Assembly: GCA_022695795.1 (NCBI GenBank)
Contig: MU404136.1
Span: 1-64,000 of the forward strand
Length of the DNA: 64,000 nt
Reading direction: 5' to 3'
Source of the DNA: Biscogniauxia marginata
Lineage: Eukaryota > Ascomycota > Sordariomycetes > Xylariales > Xylariaceae
A program made the position numbers and the translations under genes. A model generated the notes under the pieces. The model ran no database searches. It saw only the letters and a list, made by a program, of their open reading frames with translations, and had not been told where the DNA came from. Below are positions 11,621-23,741 of this stretch, one piece after another (the stretch's first letter is position 1; every line of letters starts with the position of its first letter).

Positions 11621-12897
11621 ATAGAGATAACATTGCATAGTTTCGTTTCGTCACTCTCGGCCTGTCTTATCCTTGCTGATAACTGGTGGAAGAAGAATAA
11701 TAGATAATTCCAAATCATGCTGCGCCAAGTGTAAGTTTCTTCGGCCAAAATCTTGAATTGACGTTATTATAAGAAATGTTTGAGGAGGAGACGGAAATAT
11801 ATATCCGGAGTAACGGGAGTGTCGGTACGGATAGAAAGTTAATATACGAGCAATGTTCAATCTCTGCGGGAGAAATTATCCTAATTGCTATACTTATTAC
11901 GAAGTTATGAGAGGTGGCAAGTCTGCGAGGGGTGAAAGTAGGATTCATGGTGAGCAATAAGCCGGTTTTGTTCTCCTAATCGTCGTCTCTCGCTACTCAC
12001 CGTCATGATTGAGGCCACCTGCCTAGAAAAGACACTGGCTTCCTCATTTCCAAAGGTATATAGTCCGGTCACATACCATCTTGCTTAACTAGGTAAGGAA
12101 CCTATATAGAACAAGTATTGGTTAGTTGTGTAGGATGTAATAATAACGAGGATGACAACGATTTTGACAAGGAGGACAACAAGAACTACACTAACCTAGG
12201 AAGCTCTAAGTCTAGTTTACTCTTCATCATCCTAAATAGTAGTCGCTGAAAATAGAAATGGAACAAACAAGTATATATTCAAATAGTCCCAATATGACAC
12301 TTAACAATTTAAAATTCAAGTAAAACTAGCAACCAATAACTCGGTATTCTGGGTACCTACTTGACTACCTATCTATCTCAAACTCTTTTAGGAAAAAAAT
12401 TGAATCAAACTACCTAGTTTGGGGAATCATCCTTTCTCTCCCTAAAAACTTTTCCAGGCCTAGGGAGGTGTGTCAAAATAATGCTGTACAAGAAAAGAAA
12501 AAGGAAAAAAAGGAGAAACGGCCGGCCGAGAATATTGAAAATGCACGCAAAGATCAGAAGAAAGAAGTAACTAGAACCAAGGGCGAGAAACTCCTCCATC
12601 GTTCCATCAAATATATGAAAAATGACCCAAACGCGAGTTGCTCCCATCTCCTAACCCCAACCCACCCCCTTATTCTTTCATCTCACTTGGCACGTAGAAA
12701 CATTCGTACGTAACAAAAAAACAAAAAACACTCTTCATCCGATTTTGCGCCACCAATGAGAAGACCGTGATAAAGCGTACATTTGCATCCTACAAAAAAA
12801 ATTCAAATTTTCGTGACATGTTGCCTTCCCCCTCCCCACCCTCTTTAAGAGCCATCTTCGAAAAAAAAAGAGAAGGGTTTTTGTTTCTAATTTTTTA

Positions 12898-15044
12898 CTA
12901 CGACCCCGGCCACCGTAGTCGTAAGCCGTCGACCCACCGGCTGTACAGCACGTCCGAGAGCTGCTTGCAGTGCTCCATCCCCGGCTGGGCCTGGCGGCCG
13001 GGGTACTTGGCCTGCAGCGCGGCCTTCTCCGCGTCCCCTTTTTCTCTGGCCTTCTCCGGGCTGCTGCCGCCGTTGTTATTGTTGTTGTTGTTCATCGTCA
13101 CGCTCTCCTGGCGCCTCCGATTATTGTTATTGTGGTTCTTCAGGTGTGGGTTGCCGGGCGCGAGGACGAGCTTCGAGGGGCTCGACGGCGCGCTCTTCAT
13201 GATGACCGTGCCCACTGCGGTGTTGCCGTCGATTGCTGTCACTACTGCTGGTGCTGCTCCTTTCACCGAGCAGCCCGTAATAGTGGTGGTGCCTTGCAGG
13301 TACGCGTTCGAGAGCTTGGTGTCTTGCGAGATGGTCGAATTGAGGTTGCGGAATAGGTGGTATGCGCCCTCGGGGTCGACGGAGTCTAGGGCGGCGAATG
13401 CGTCCGAGAGCTTGGCAAGGGCTTCGCGCTTGGCTAGGCTAGATGTCTGCGCGTGTATCTCCGCCAGCGTGGGCTCCAGAGCCTTGGTGTATAAACGTCG
13501 GCCTAGGACCGCCTCCTTGCTCGTTGCTTCCACTGCGATGGGGTGCCTGTTCTCGTCTAGAGTAGTATCCGACGAAAAGGAAGAGAAAGCCTGGCCAGAG
13601 GTGGAACCATCAGATGGCACTCTCCTGAAAAGGCGCTGGGATGAGCCGGAGTTGCCAAAGGACATGTCTGGCTGGAGTGGTCGCCGTAGCGCCGGGGTAG
13701 GGGAACCCTGCGCGGACCGTGCATTTGACACTTGCGCCATCGATGGTTGTCTCCGCATGGTGGCCCTACGCATGGTGACAGGAGCCGGCGAAGATGAGGG
13801 TTGGAGAGGGGCGTCCTTAAGATCCATGCGACGTAATGCTTCTTCAGTAGAGAAGATAGACGATGGCTTCCGTGACTTGACCGTTGCCTTCCTAGGCGCA
13901 ACAGACCGAACGGTATCGAACACCCACTCATCCTCCTCGTCTCTCGGCGAGAAATCCTGCAACGTTTCCTGGTAGAATGCCCTATTCTTCTTCCTAGTTT
14001 TTGAAGCCTCGTACGCGCGACGCCGCTCGATAAGTTCCTGGAGGGCCTCTACCTTTCCTGCGGACCTGATAAACCGGTGTCTCAGCATTTCCTTTGCCGA
14101 CGGTCTGCGATCCGGGTCTTTCACTAGACACTGTGAAACGAAGTCCTTGAATTCCCTTGAAAAGTTGCCCTCTAGCCTGGGTGGGGCATTCTTTGGGATA
14201 TGGAATAGAGCTTTCATGGGATGGAGGCTAGCATGTGGCGGCTCTCCGTTTGCCATCTCTAGTGCCGTGATTCCCAATGACCAGATATCGGCCTTGAAAT
14301 CATATCCAGACTGCTGGATGACTTCGGGGGCCATCCAGAAAGGGGTACCAACAAAGGTATTCCGCTGCGACTTGATGTTTGTAAGTTGAGCAGCAACGCC
14401 AAAGTCAGCCAGCTTGACCTTGCCCGTCTCTGAAAGTAGAATGTTAGCAGCCTTGATGTCTCGGTGGATCTTGCCTTCGGCGTGAAGGTAATCGAGGCCA
14501 CGGAGGAGTTCGCGGCAGATGATAGCTATGTGCGTCTCGCTGAAGACGGAGGGCTCGGGCTTGAGCTGTGAAGAATAGCCAGTTAGGCGGAGAAACTCAT
14601 GTACGTGTTGAAGGTAATTTACCAGATCGAGACATGATCCACCCCCGAGATATTCCATGACGATCCAAAGCTTGCTGCCTCGGAGGAAGCTCGCCTTGTA
14701 CTGCGTAACATAGGAGCTCGCACAAGTGCTCAGCACCGAAATCTCGGCCTGAATATCTTGGATGTCATCTTCAGTTGATTCCAGATCAATCTGTAATTCA
14801 GGTAAGCAATAGTGCGCATATGCATGTGCGCATATGCATGCGCCGTGGACCACTTACATGCTTGATAGCGACGATATCGCCTGTTGCTTTCTCAATGCCT
14901 TTGTATACTACACCGAAGCTGCCACCTACAGACATCAACGTGACCGAACGTTAGAATAGACCAATTGTTTTATTTAGGGGGGAGGCACTTACGGCCGAGT
15001 TCCTCGAGGACTTGGTAGTGGCTGGCGATAGCCTCGTCCGCCAT
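12898..15044 (-). CDS. Ste20-type germinal-centre kinase (GCKIII, MST3/YSK1-like)
   Basis: Four exons, 15044-14993, 14925-14858, 14790-14623 and 14565-12898, give about 651 aa. Kinase features by residue: Gly loop [11 protein letters not shown] (17-27), VAIK lysine K39, HRD catalytic Asp D132, DFG D150, activation loop [14 protein letters not shown] (164-177). The run [11 protein letters not shown] and the DIQDIQAEI helix place it in GCKIII with human MST3/MST4/YSK1 and fungal MST-1/Sid1/Ppk11-type kinases, which act in the septation initiation and polarity network. The C-terminal half is Ser/Pro-rich with Asn runs and ends in a conserved tail ([20 protein letters not shown]). The third intron (57 nt) is a multiple of three without stops, so retention would add 19 residues inside the kinase domain. 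The second intron contains a perfect 14-bp duplication. The start is firm because exon 1 ([17 protein letters not shown]) matches the family. It is divergent from cyk3. Confidence 0.94.
14813..14840. repeat. 14-bp tandem duplication in a kinase intron
   Basis: The unit TGCGCATATGCATG occurs twice, back to back and without mismatch, inside intron 2 of the kinase gene. The unit itself is nearly palindromic. Confidence 0.85.
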
Positions 15045-16807
15045 GTTGTCGAGAAAGGAATGAATGCAAGAGAGCGAGAGAGAGAGAGCAGTGCGGTAAC
15101 GACAACAATGATCAGGACTCGAACTTCGGTGGCAGCGGCAACAGGCGTTGAGCGGGCAACAGCTGCACCGAAGGAGAACAGAAAAAGAGGCTGCAGGAGG
15201 TTTCTGATGATCCCAGACAACAGGAGAGAGAAAGGTAGCATGGACGTCTGGTGAAAGCGATAATTAAATCAGTGCGTATTGATTAGACGGGAAGGTTGGT
15301 TGTCGGGGTGCACGGCGCAGGTGGAGCTATGACCAACAACAATTTACCGTTCTGGGGGTAGTCTTGGTGCTGATCGGGAGGGTCCAGTGGCTATCTGATC
15401 TTATTTTTAGAGTTATTCTTAGCTGCGTCACGTCAGCGCCCGTTTGCTTTCTTCTCCTGGCCTTTCCTCTTCCTCGCGACCGTTCTGCTCCTCATGGTGA
15501 AATACGAGAGAAAGAAAGAAAGAAAGAAGGGACAAACCACGACATCAGTCGCGAGACATGCAGCAGCAGATATATGTATCTAATATATGCACGAGATACA
15601 CGAGATAGGCATGTGTAAACTGTATGAAATGCAAAATGTAGATGCAAATGCAGATGCAAAATGCTATGCTATCCGATGTCTTACACCGCATACGTGCCAG
15701 CGGCGGCTACACCAGATGGGTGGGCGTTTGGGCGTTTGGGCGTTTGGGGGGCTAGCGGGGATCGATAGATGCAGAGTGAATCAGAGTTTGGGTAGGGATG
15801 CCGGTAGGGATCTCATCGCCACTATTGGTTGGCACCGGCCCACTAAACAACCCTTGATCCCGTACGACGGCCAATGCGCTGCCGATTAACAACACAGCTC
15901 TACCCACTTCACTGTCCGTTTGGGCGGGTTCATGTAATGCGATCGCAAGGCAAAATCCTTTTTAAAAGGAACAGGCAGGCAGACTAGTGGGTGTGGGTAT
16001 TCTCCTCGATTACTCGTACAACTTATGCCTACTATCAGTGAGACTCGGTCTATTAGTGAGGCTTGAAACATCGACGCACTCACGTACAGAATACATCGGG
16101 TACAGCTCCATGTGGGCAGTGTGGGGGACCGATTGTCGATAGCTGATAGGCGAGCTACATGTACCAGGTACTCCGTATTAGACCTGGTTGAGACCCGCAA
16201 GCTTAAAGTTCCAGGACTAGGCTCAACCCGCACTGCGCCGGGCCTCGGTCGCCCGGCAACGAGCGAGAGAACACCCCTCCGTCCCCTCTGTTTTCTTGCG
16301 ACAACCCGAGCTGCCAAAAAAAAAAAAGGTACCAAAGTAAATCGATTACCCCAAGCTCTTTTGCTGTCGACTCCGAACTTGGCCCAGGACATCCAGCAAG
16401 ACCCTGGCCAAAAGACAACCCCCCTCCCCCAAAGCATCAACAAGCTGGCCATTGGCCAAATACTGTTTTTGCCATACATACCCCCTTCTCTTTTGGAAAG
16501 CCGGAATCACCAATATCACGACATCTTATTGCTGCTGCTACCACAGCTTGTTGATCCGTCCGCCCACCCAGTCCACCATCCACTAACCCGTCAATCCGCT
16601 CCTCCATCCTTGCGCTCCCCAGCAACCTTGAGACGTGTACCTATCGTACACCGCCTCCGATGCTGTTTAGCTCTACCTACACAAACGCGTCGTGATAGCT
16701 ACCAACCCCAATTACGAGTCTCTGAATAGCTTGCAATCGGCAAAGATTAACCCACCTGCACCAAAATACACATTGCTATCGTGCTTCAGCAATTGGGACT
16801 CGGCGCC
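15045..16807. other. Divergent promoter region, GCKIII kinase / cyk3
   Basis: This 1.76-kb block lies between two divergent ATGs and must contain both promoters. It includes a GAAA run near 15510, three direct GGGCGTTT copies (15722-15745), and a C-rich, T-rich stretch before the cyk3 start that looks like a leader. Long frames on both strands near 15900-16700 have no coding support. Confidence 0.55.
15722..15745. repeat. Three tandem GGGCGTTT copies
   Basis: Three perfect 8-bp units in the kinase/cyk3 divergent promoter region, followed by a G run. It may be a simple satellite or a repeated factor site. Confidence 0.8.
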
Positions 16808-19800
16808 ATGGTACCAGCGCCGCCGCCGCTCCCCACGCGATTTCCGTGCTGGTGTAGGGCAGTGTACTCGTGGGGAGGAGAGGTATGTGTTGCTCGAGCC
16901 ATTGGCTGTATGTGCATGTGATTGATTATTGTGCTAACATGTCCTCCCACCTAGTCATCACGAGATTTGGGATTTGTCGAGGGAGATCTGATCGAATGCT
17001 TGAATGCGGGGGACGGCTCGTGGTGGACGGGCAGGCTGCGGCGCAACAAGACCGTCGGCCTCTTTCCCTCCAACTTCGTCGAGGTCCTGCCGGATCACTT
17101 CCGGCCTGTGAGCAGGTCGACGAGTCCAATGTCCCCGAGTAACACGCCCAGTCCCACGAGCACATTACAGAAGAAGAGGTCGTCGAAACCTTTCCGCAAG
17201 CCCTTTGAAGCATATGCGAAGGCGCCCCATTACACGACGGCAAAACAGCCCGAGGTCATAAGGGATATGCCGGCCAAGATACCGAGACAAAATTCGACAA
17301 GTTCATTCCAGACGAATGTCGAGGACCGTATAGGCCGCCGACCTACGCCACCCGAGGCTCGGAGATATAGTCCAAGAGCACCGTCGCCCGCACCCCCGAT
17401 GCGTAACTATGCGCCCCGGGGTCACTCCCCTGCGCCGTCGCGCATGATTGACTATAGTCAAAGAGAGCCTTCACCAGCTCCGCCACCACACCGTTATGGA
17501 TCGAGGGCACCTTCGCCAGCACCACCGATGCAACACTATGAGCCAAGGGTACCTTCACCGAGAGCACCTTCGCCAAGAGCACCCTCACCTTCTCCCTCGT
17601 TTAGCTTCAGACCATACCGGCCAGGGGCAGAGTATAGCTCCCCTCCTCCGCCAGCTCCGCCGCCGCATCGTCATGTCTTAAACAGAGGGAATTCCAACGC
17701 TTCAACCCAAGAGCGAGGACGCCCAGAAGGATACCACACTCCAAGAATACCATCCCCATGTCCTCCATCCCCGGCCGGTGGTGGAAGCGGATTGACGCCC
17801 TCGCCGCTAAGAGAGGCCATGGACGGCGTGATTGAGCAACTGGATGCGTTGGGGATGCGGCGTAGCGACGAGCCCCGTGACCCCTCGATGGACCCGTGGT
17901 CACCGGAGTCATTTGATCTCATCCATCGCCGGTCAAAGAAACAAGGCCAGGGTCGCCCACAAACGTCTATAGGCCTTGCGTTTCAGGATTCTGGGTACGA
18001 ATCTTACGGAGGGGAGTCGTCGCAGGACAACAAGGCCCGGAACGGTCACCTGGAGGAGCCTCATTTGCCGCAATTGAGCAATTACGTGGAGAGAATGGAG
18101 AGTCGGCTTCGAAAGATGCATCAGCACAACGCAAGCGTCGGGGCCATCCCTGATGATGATGACGACATGGGCCCGCCCCCACCTCCGCCGCTCAAGCGAC
18201 ATGTGATTAATAGACCGAAGTCGTCGATGGGGGATCAGTCTCCGACGGGTCGTACGCTCCGGAAACAGAAGTCCTCCTACGATGTTGGCGAGCTGGGGAG
18301 AACCTCGACGACAAAGACAACCTCGACAAATGCTTCTACGGCCACCCGCAGCACTGTCACCAACAGCAGCTCAAACAGCCAGAGCACCCATAGAAGCTTG
18401 ATGAGTGGTATCTCGGCCAGTGGAATCAGCGCTACAAGTGCCGGAAGTCTGGCTCGCAAAAGGGCGCGGAGTGCCCTGGGCTTCCGGGATGGTGATGATG
18501 AGTGGGATGCGAATCGCCCAACCACGCCGTTCTCTGGTGTATCATATCACCCGAGCCATTCAACCTCTGCCCAGAGACCTCCGTCGCAGGCCGGCTTCCA
18601 CGATGAAGGAATCGCTGCCGTCGGCGGCCTCGTGCAGCCGGGTAACACAAAACCCAAGAAATCCAACTTTATTAGGAGGATACTCGAGGCGACAAAGACC
18701 GGTGTTGCTTCCGGCCGCAGTAGTATAGCGACCGGACCAGGAACGATGCGACCTTCGCAGGTGACCCGCTCGATGCCCAACGTGGCGGCTATTGCGGGAG
18801 GACCTAGCACCGCCACTTTGCGACGGGATACAGCTCGCGACATGGGAATGAGCAGTAGTAGCAGCGTGGATTGGGTCCAGGTGCGCCGCGACGTGAACCG
18901 TTCTAATACCCTAAGTAGGATCGAGCGAAGCGAGCGGCGAGACCGTTGCCAGATGTTGGATTACCCGGCCATAGACCCTGTCGATGAATTTTACGAGAGC
19001 GTCGAAGGGGACGAGGGCGCGGATGGCCATCCCATTCGAGAGCCGATCAACTACCAAGGGATAAATCTGGGTCAGGTCGACAAGAACTCCCGATTTATCA
19101 GCAGCCTACCACCGATGACGAACGCTGTTACTCTCGCGACAACTTACGTTTGCCGACCGTACCGGAGTGACGTCCAGCGCCTGCGCGCCATCTTCACTTG
19201 GGCCGCGGAAAAGATCACATGGGAGGAGGATTTCGAGGGCGAGGTTGATACTCGGCGAGTGATCCAAACTAAGCGAGGATGTGCCGAAGAATACGCTACG
19301 CTCGTTCACGAGATGTGCACCGCTATTGGTATACACTCTGAGATCGTCCGCGGTTACCTTAAAACCCCAGGCGAGGTACCCGAAACAACCATAATGCCTA
19401 GGTCTAATCACTGGTGGAATGCTCTCATCATTGACAATGAGTGGCGCATGATGGATTGCTGTCTTGCGAGCCCGTCTAATCCCCGCCGTGCTCTCTACTC
19501 TAGCGCCGGCAGTGGAGTTGCAGACTTCTGGTGGTTTCTTACTAGGCCTATGGAGCTTTGCTGGACGCATATCCCCGAACATCATAGCCAACAGCATGTG
19601 TGCCCCCCGGTAGCGTACGAGACGCTTCTCAACCTACCAGGCGCTTGTCCGCCGTATTTCAAAAATGGCATTGCCATGGCTGATTTCAACACGGCGATGA
19701 CGCGAATCGAAGACCTCGAGATGGTACATATCAAATTCAACGTACCTCCGGATGTCGAGGTGGCGGCCGAGGTCGAAGTCCGAGGCTATTCGCGCGATAG

Positions 19801-20551
19801 CGATGGCGACTTCTTCGAGAGCGGCGATATAATCAAAAAGCGGGCATTGGCGCAAGCGGAGTGGTTCAACGGGGCAAAGCGCTATACAGTCAAGGCACTT
19901 CTGCCAGGCGATGAAGGCACCGGCATCCTGAAAGTCTACGCCGGCAAACGCGGGCTTATGCACAGCATCAAAGATATACCACATCCACTCGCGTTCGCAT
20001 TACCAGTCATTCACACGGGCGAGAACCCACCATACGAGTTTGTCACTCGTCATCCGACACCCCACGCGCAGCGCCACGACATCTACGTGGTCCAGCCGCA
20101 GTGCCAGCGCCTGGCCTTGAACAACACGTTTGTCTTCGCGATACGGCAGCACCCGTCCAGCGTCCCGGGGAGCGGCAGCAACCCCGGCAGCACAAGCCCG
20201 GTGCCGTTCGCGCGGCCGAGCAGCGCGATGAGCATGACGAGCAGCGCGGCCGGATCGAACCCTAGTTCGGCGACCGGAATCATCGCGGGCAAGAAACCAG
20301 CCAAGCTGGCGATCCAGACGCCGGGCGGCAAGATCCTCCGGCTCATGCGCAAGGAGGAGAGGAGAGGTACCGGCGTCGGCGTCGGCGTCGGCGGACGCAA
20401 CGTCGTCGGCGGCGGGGAGGAAGAAGTCAGTGATGGAGGCACGTGGGAAACCATCATCAAGTGCTCCGAATGCGGCGTCTGGCGCGGCCTCGTGCTCGCG
20501 GATCGCACGGCTAGATGGTGCGTCTTTGCGGAGTGGGTATGCGTCGGTTGA
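16808..20551 (+). CDS. cyk3: Cytokinesis protein Cyk3 (SH3 plus transglutaminase-like domain)
   Basis: Two exons, 16808-16882 and 16955-20551, give about 1223 aa. The first exon supplies the start of the SH3 domain (CRAVYSWGGE); the second continues LGFVEGDLIECLNAGDGSWW to GLFPSNFVEVLP (SH3 ~15-71). A long disordered region follows, with Pro-rich repeats (~135-220) and many Ser-rich basic segments. The transglutaminase-like core is around 745-880, followed by a C-terminal domain ending KCSECGVWRGL. In yeasts Cyk3 acts at the division site with Hof1 and Inn1 to promote septum synthesis. The catalytic triad is broken: the Cys position is Ala802 in RGCAEEYATL (a Cys sits one residue before), while His844 (NHWWN) and Asp859 (WRMMD) remain. 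That fits the known non-enzymatic nature of Cyk3. The start ATG lies directly ahead of the SH3 domain, as in orthologues. Confidence 0.93.
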
Positions 20552-21176
20552 GGAGTTATTACCCTGTTCTCTCAATCAAACAATTAATCCCGGATATAAA
20601 AACACAACTTAACAACCCCTGTTGTGTGTATCAGCTTTGCCCGGGGGTGTGAACGAACGCCCCTCTCCCCAGACCTACCATGGAATCGGATAAGGTAGGA
20701 AGGTTCTTTTTTTGATAGCACTGGCTACCTAATGTACCTTACCTACCTAGGTAATAAACCCAACCCGACAGTGGTGTCTGTCTATTTGTCTGTCTTTGCA
20801 TCTTATTCGGCGTTTTCTCCGGAGGGAACGGGAGAAGGGGGGTGGGGAAGCGTTAACTGATTTTCCACCATGTCTCCTGGCGGGAAGGAGGAGGCGCATT
20901 GGACGAAACGAAATGAAAGTCCCAAGGGTACATACATCATCGTATCTATCCGATCCATTTGGGGGGGGATTTTGAGGGGGTAAATATTTTGGCATTGCGA
21001 AATTCCACATTGCACATTCCATTGCGTTGCATTGCGTCAAGTCGTCTATCTATCTATCTGCTGTTGCATTTTGTTGTTGTTGTTATTGTTTGTCGTCGAC
21101 AATCACAGGTTGTATAATAGGAGAGATGAGGTGTATGGAAATGTTGGAAGTTCGATATGGTACCGAAAGAAAGTTG

Positions 21177-21177
21177 A

Positions 21178-21208
<31 letters not shown>

Positions 21209-21214
21209 GAGAGA
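21177..21214. repeat. GA/GATA microsatellite
   Basis: A run of GA dinucleotides with two GATA interruptions, 3' of cyk3. Confidence 0.85.
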
Positions 21215-23422
21215 AATTATAAAAAGACGACTTGGCCTCGTGATCTGTTTTATTGCTTTCCCCCTCTCGATTATTACATACATGTAATACTCCGTACTTG
21301 CTCTTCTTTCAATCTATGAGTTGTTGGTTACGAAATACGTATCGGATTAGGTACGTATAACGTTGTGAGGTAATCTAAGAGGTATGTGGATTGGAATGGA
21401 TTGGAATGTGTAATAAGCCACATCCAGCCACACAAGCGTGCCTGTTGGTGGTTACCTAGCCACACCTGATTAGGTTGGATCCACTGGAAATGGAGAGCCC
21501 CATCTGGAACGGCTAATCTACGGGATGACTTAATCCCCCCCCACACACCCCAGTCTCCATATATCATCTCATTAATGCGACAACTTCCCCAACGCGGAGA
21601 AAGCAATGAAACCAACCCACCGAATCTTCAAGTCTCAGATAGTCTTGCCATGCACATGACGCATGAAGGCCCGATATAGTAATCGTTAACGATTCGCTCG
21701 TCAGCATCTACAAGAAGATGCTTACTTTTTCCACAGCGTCGGGTAGCCCTCTTTACTTCCCGATATCGAGCTCCACACCCTTGATAAAATCGATCCGACA
21801 CCGCATAGCGGATGGTACGATATGTATGGCCGAAGAAAGCCCAGAACCCTGATCCGATTGCAGCTTTCCCTGGTACTTGCTTGGTCGCCATTCGGGGAAC
21901 TAAACGCGCGCAAAGCTTAGGCGACGCGTGCTGCTGCTGCTGTCGGTCCTTCTAAACCAAGTTTCTCTCCGCGTGAAGGATGATGGAATTCTTTTGGCAT
22001 CGAATATCGGCCATGCCGCCGCGCTTCTCAGTCCCATGATCATTGCAGATTCAATAGATTCTCACCATAGTACTTGGTATAGAGTCCAGAAGCATCGTTT
22101 GTGAAGTAGGGTTTTTTTTTTAGGGTTTTCTTTTGCGTCATCATCTCTCACGAAATTTTCTAACCTAGGCTCGACCGAGGCTTTCGCGTCTTCGTCGCAA
22201 AGAGCGGGCTCGCAACGGGACTTATTAACGAATTTGTATATGGGTGAGAAAACCGGTAGCCAATGAAGAATCCTCCAGCGGAGCCGCACCTCTGGTCAGA
22301 GAAGAAGAATACGACCGGCGCTATCACCGCTGCTCCACAAAGAAGCCGAGTCCACCGCCGAACTGGCCGAGTCAAGGCCAGAAACAGGAGCGTCGTTCTG
22401 GCCGGGTTCTAACCATGATGTTCCCCTATCGGTTTTTTTTTTTCTTAGGTTTTCTCCAGACTCGTGCCCTGGTGATTCATCACCCTTAATGAACAGCCCG
22501 GGGATTGTGGAATCTTTACATGATCATGTGCCTTTCCCCAGGCGGAGAATGGCCCGCGGGGAAGAGCCACAATACCCAACCCGACAATCTGTGTTCCCAA
22601 GTCTCGGGGTCAGTATGGGGAAGCTTTTTTTTTTTCTGGAGAGCTCAATCCGGACCCTTTACTAAATAAGTCCAAGTCTGAGGCCTCAAAGGGCACGATT
22701 CATTTCGTCATTTGACAGCGGCCGCGCAGACCGACCGATTTGCTATTAGGCCGAGAGCTGAACTGTCTTCCTCTTCCTCTTCGCGTGTCTCGCTAGTCTT
22801 TCCTAGTATTGTAAACACTCCGTGCATGCAGAGGGGAGATTTGTTGCGTCAAAAACAGGGTATAGTGACCAGTGGTAGGTGGTCGATAAAAAAAAAGTAC
22901 AGATATTCGCTAGACGGATAGGATCTACGCTGGCAGGGCCCATACCTACCTCTATAGATCAGGCATCTTGCGGAGTGAGATGCATCTCACGATAGGTAAT
23001 CTCCAGGTGAAGCTTAATGGCCACACGAGCAAAACAAGTGAAAGGCAAGGATGCTAAGCACGATGCATTGTTGCATCAGCCATACTCATGCAGGGATCTT
23101 TAACTTTACGTAGAAGACAAGCTTGAGAGCGCAGGACCGACCCAGATTGGCGGTAGAGAGCGAAACGGACCGTTTGGTGAGGAAAAGGGCTCTACTGCGA
23201 GGTAGCACTGCTTACTAGAATAAACTAATGATCCCCGTCACCCCGAGGGTCCATTGCTGGGGAGCTGGAGTGCTGGTTGTTTCTATGCGGGCAGGTCGAG
23301 CCCCCGTGGAGTTTCCAGCAATGAATGCAATTTAGTTCCGGGGTGGAAGTGGGTCCAGGACTACCACGTTTCTGTAGTTCCCAAGGAAAGAACAGACCTA
23401 CGGGAGTATTCATGTACCTACC

Positions 23423-23430
23423 TATATAAG
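23423..23430 (+). promoter_or_regulatory. TATA box of the hexose transporter gene
   Basis: TATATAAG lies 312 nt before the start codon. It is followed within about 30-60 nt by a pyrimidine-rich stretch typical of strong fungal transcription starts. This implies a 5' UTR of about 270 nt. Confidence 0.5.
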
Positions 23431-23741
23431 TCCTCGTCACGATCCATTGACCGCACCTTCTTCACTTTGAAGTTTATTTTTCTCTCACTCCAACCCAAAC
23501 CCAAACTTCCTTCTTCCCCGAGTCTGCCAACTTAAAACTCGGGCCCGCCAAGATTGGATTACCACCTCCTTTTCTTTACATCCATCCTCTACTTTACAAC
23601 ACCACTCTTCAATACTGACTTCAGTCCTCTTTTTTTTTCTGGTCTTTTCCATTCTTTCAATATCTTCCCCGCCTACCATTAAAGCTTGATACTTAAAATT
23701 CAAACCTACGCGGATATCAGATATCTCGGAAATCAGCCACC

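Larger units (their letters stand above)
10489..12897. other. Intergenic region upstream of the secreted-protein gene
   Basis: This 2.4-kb spacer holds the promoter of the minus-strand secreted-protein gene (about 10489-10800) and the 3' end of the kinase gene near 12897. It contains poly-A/T runs at 10568-10583 and 11580-11620. I see no gene; frames here are short and of low complexity. Confidence 0.55.
20552..23741. other. Intergenic region upstream of the hexose transporter
   Basis: This 3.2-kb stretch covers the 3' end of cyk3 and the promoter of the sugar transporter. It has a GA microsatellite (21177-21214) and scattered poly-T runs. A GCGGGG motif near 22556 and CTCCAG near 22992 match the carbon-catabolite repressor core SYGGRG, a sequence that also occurs often by chance. 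A pyrimidine-rich leader lies at 23455-23690. Short frames near 21628-21891 and 22160-22375 are not convincing genes. Confidence 0.5.

Noticed and set aside
12767..13975. 402-codon plus-strand frame opposite the kinase
   Set aside because: It is antisense to the kinase C-terminal exon; composition mirrors that gene and no domain is present.
16112..16729. 205-codon plus-strand frame and a 197-codon minus-strand frame before cyk3
   Set aside because: Both lie in the divergent promoter region, are low-complexity, and have no start context or domain.
21628..21891. 87-codon minus-strand frame with a good ATG context
   Set aside because: Translation shows no domain, signal peptide or splice continuation; kept only as a weak possibility.
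22160..22375. 71-codon minus-strand frame with a hydrophobic N-terminal half
   Set aside because: The hydrophobic run could be a membrane segment, but the rest is random and no homologue is recognised.
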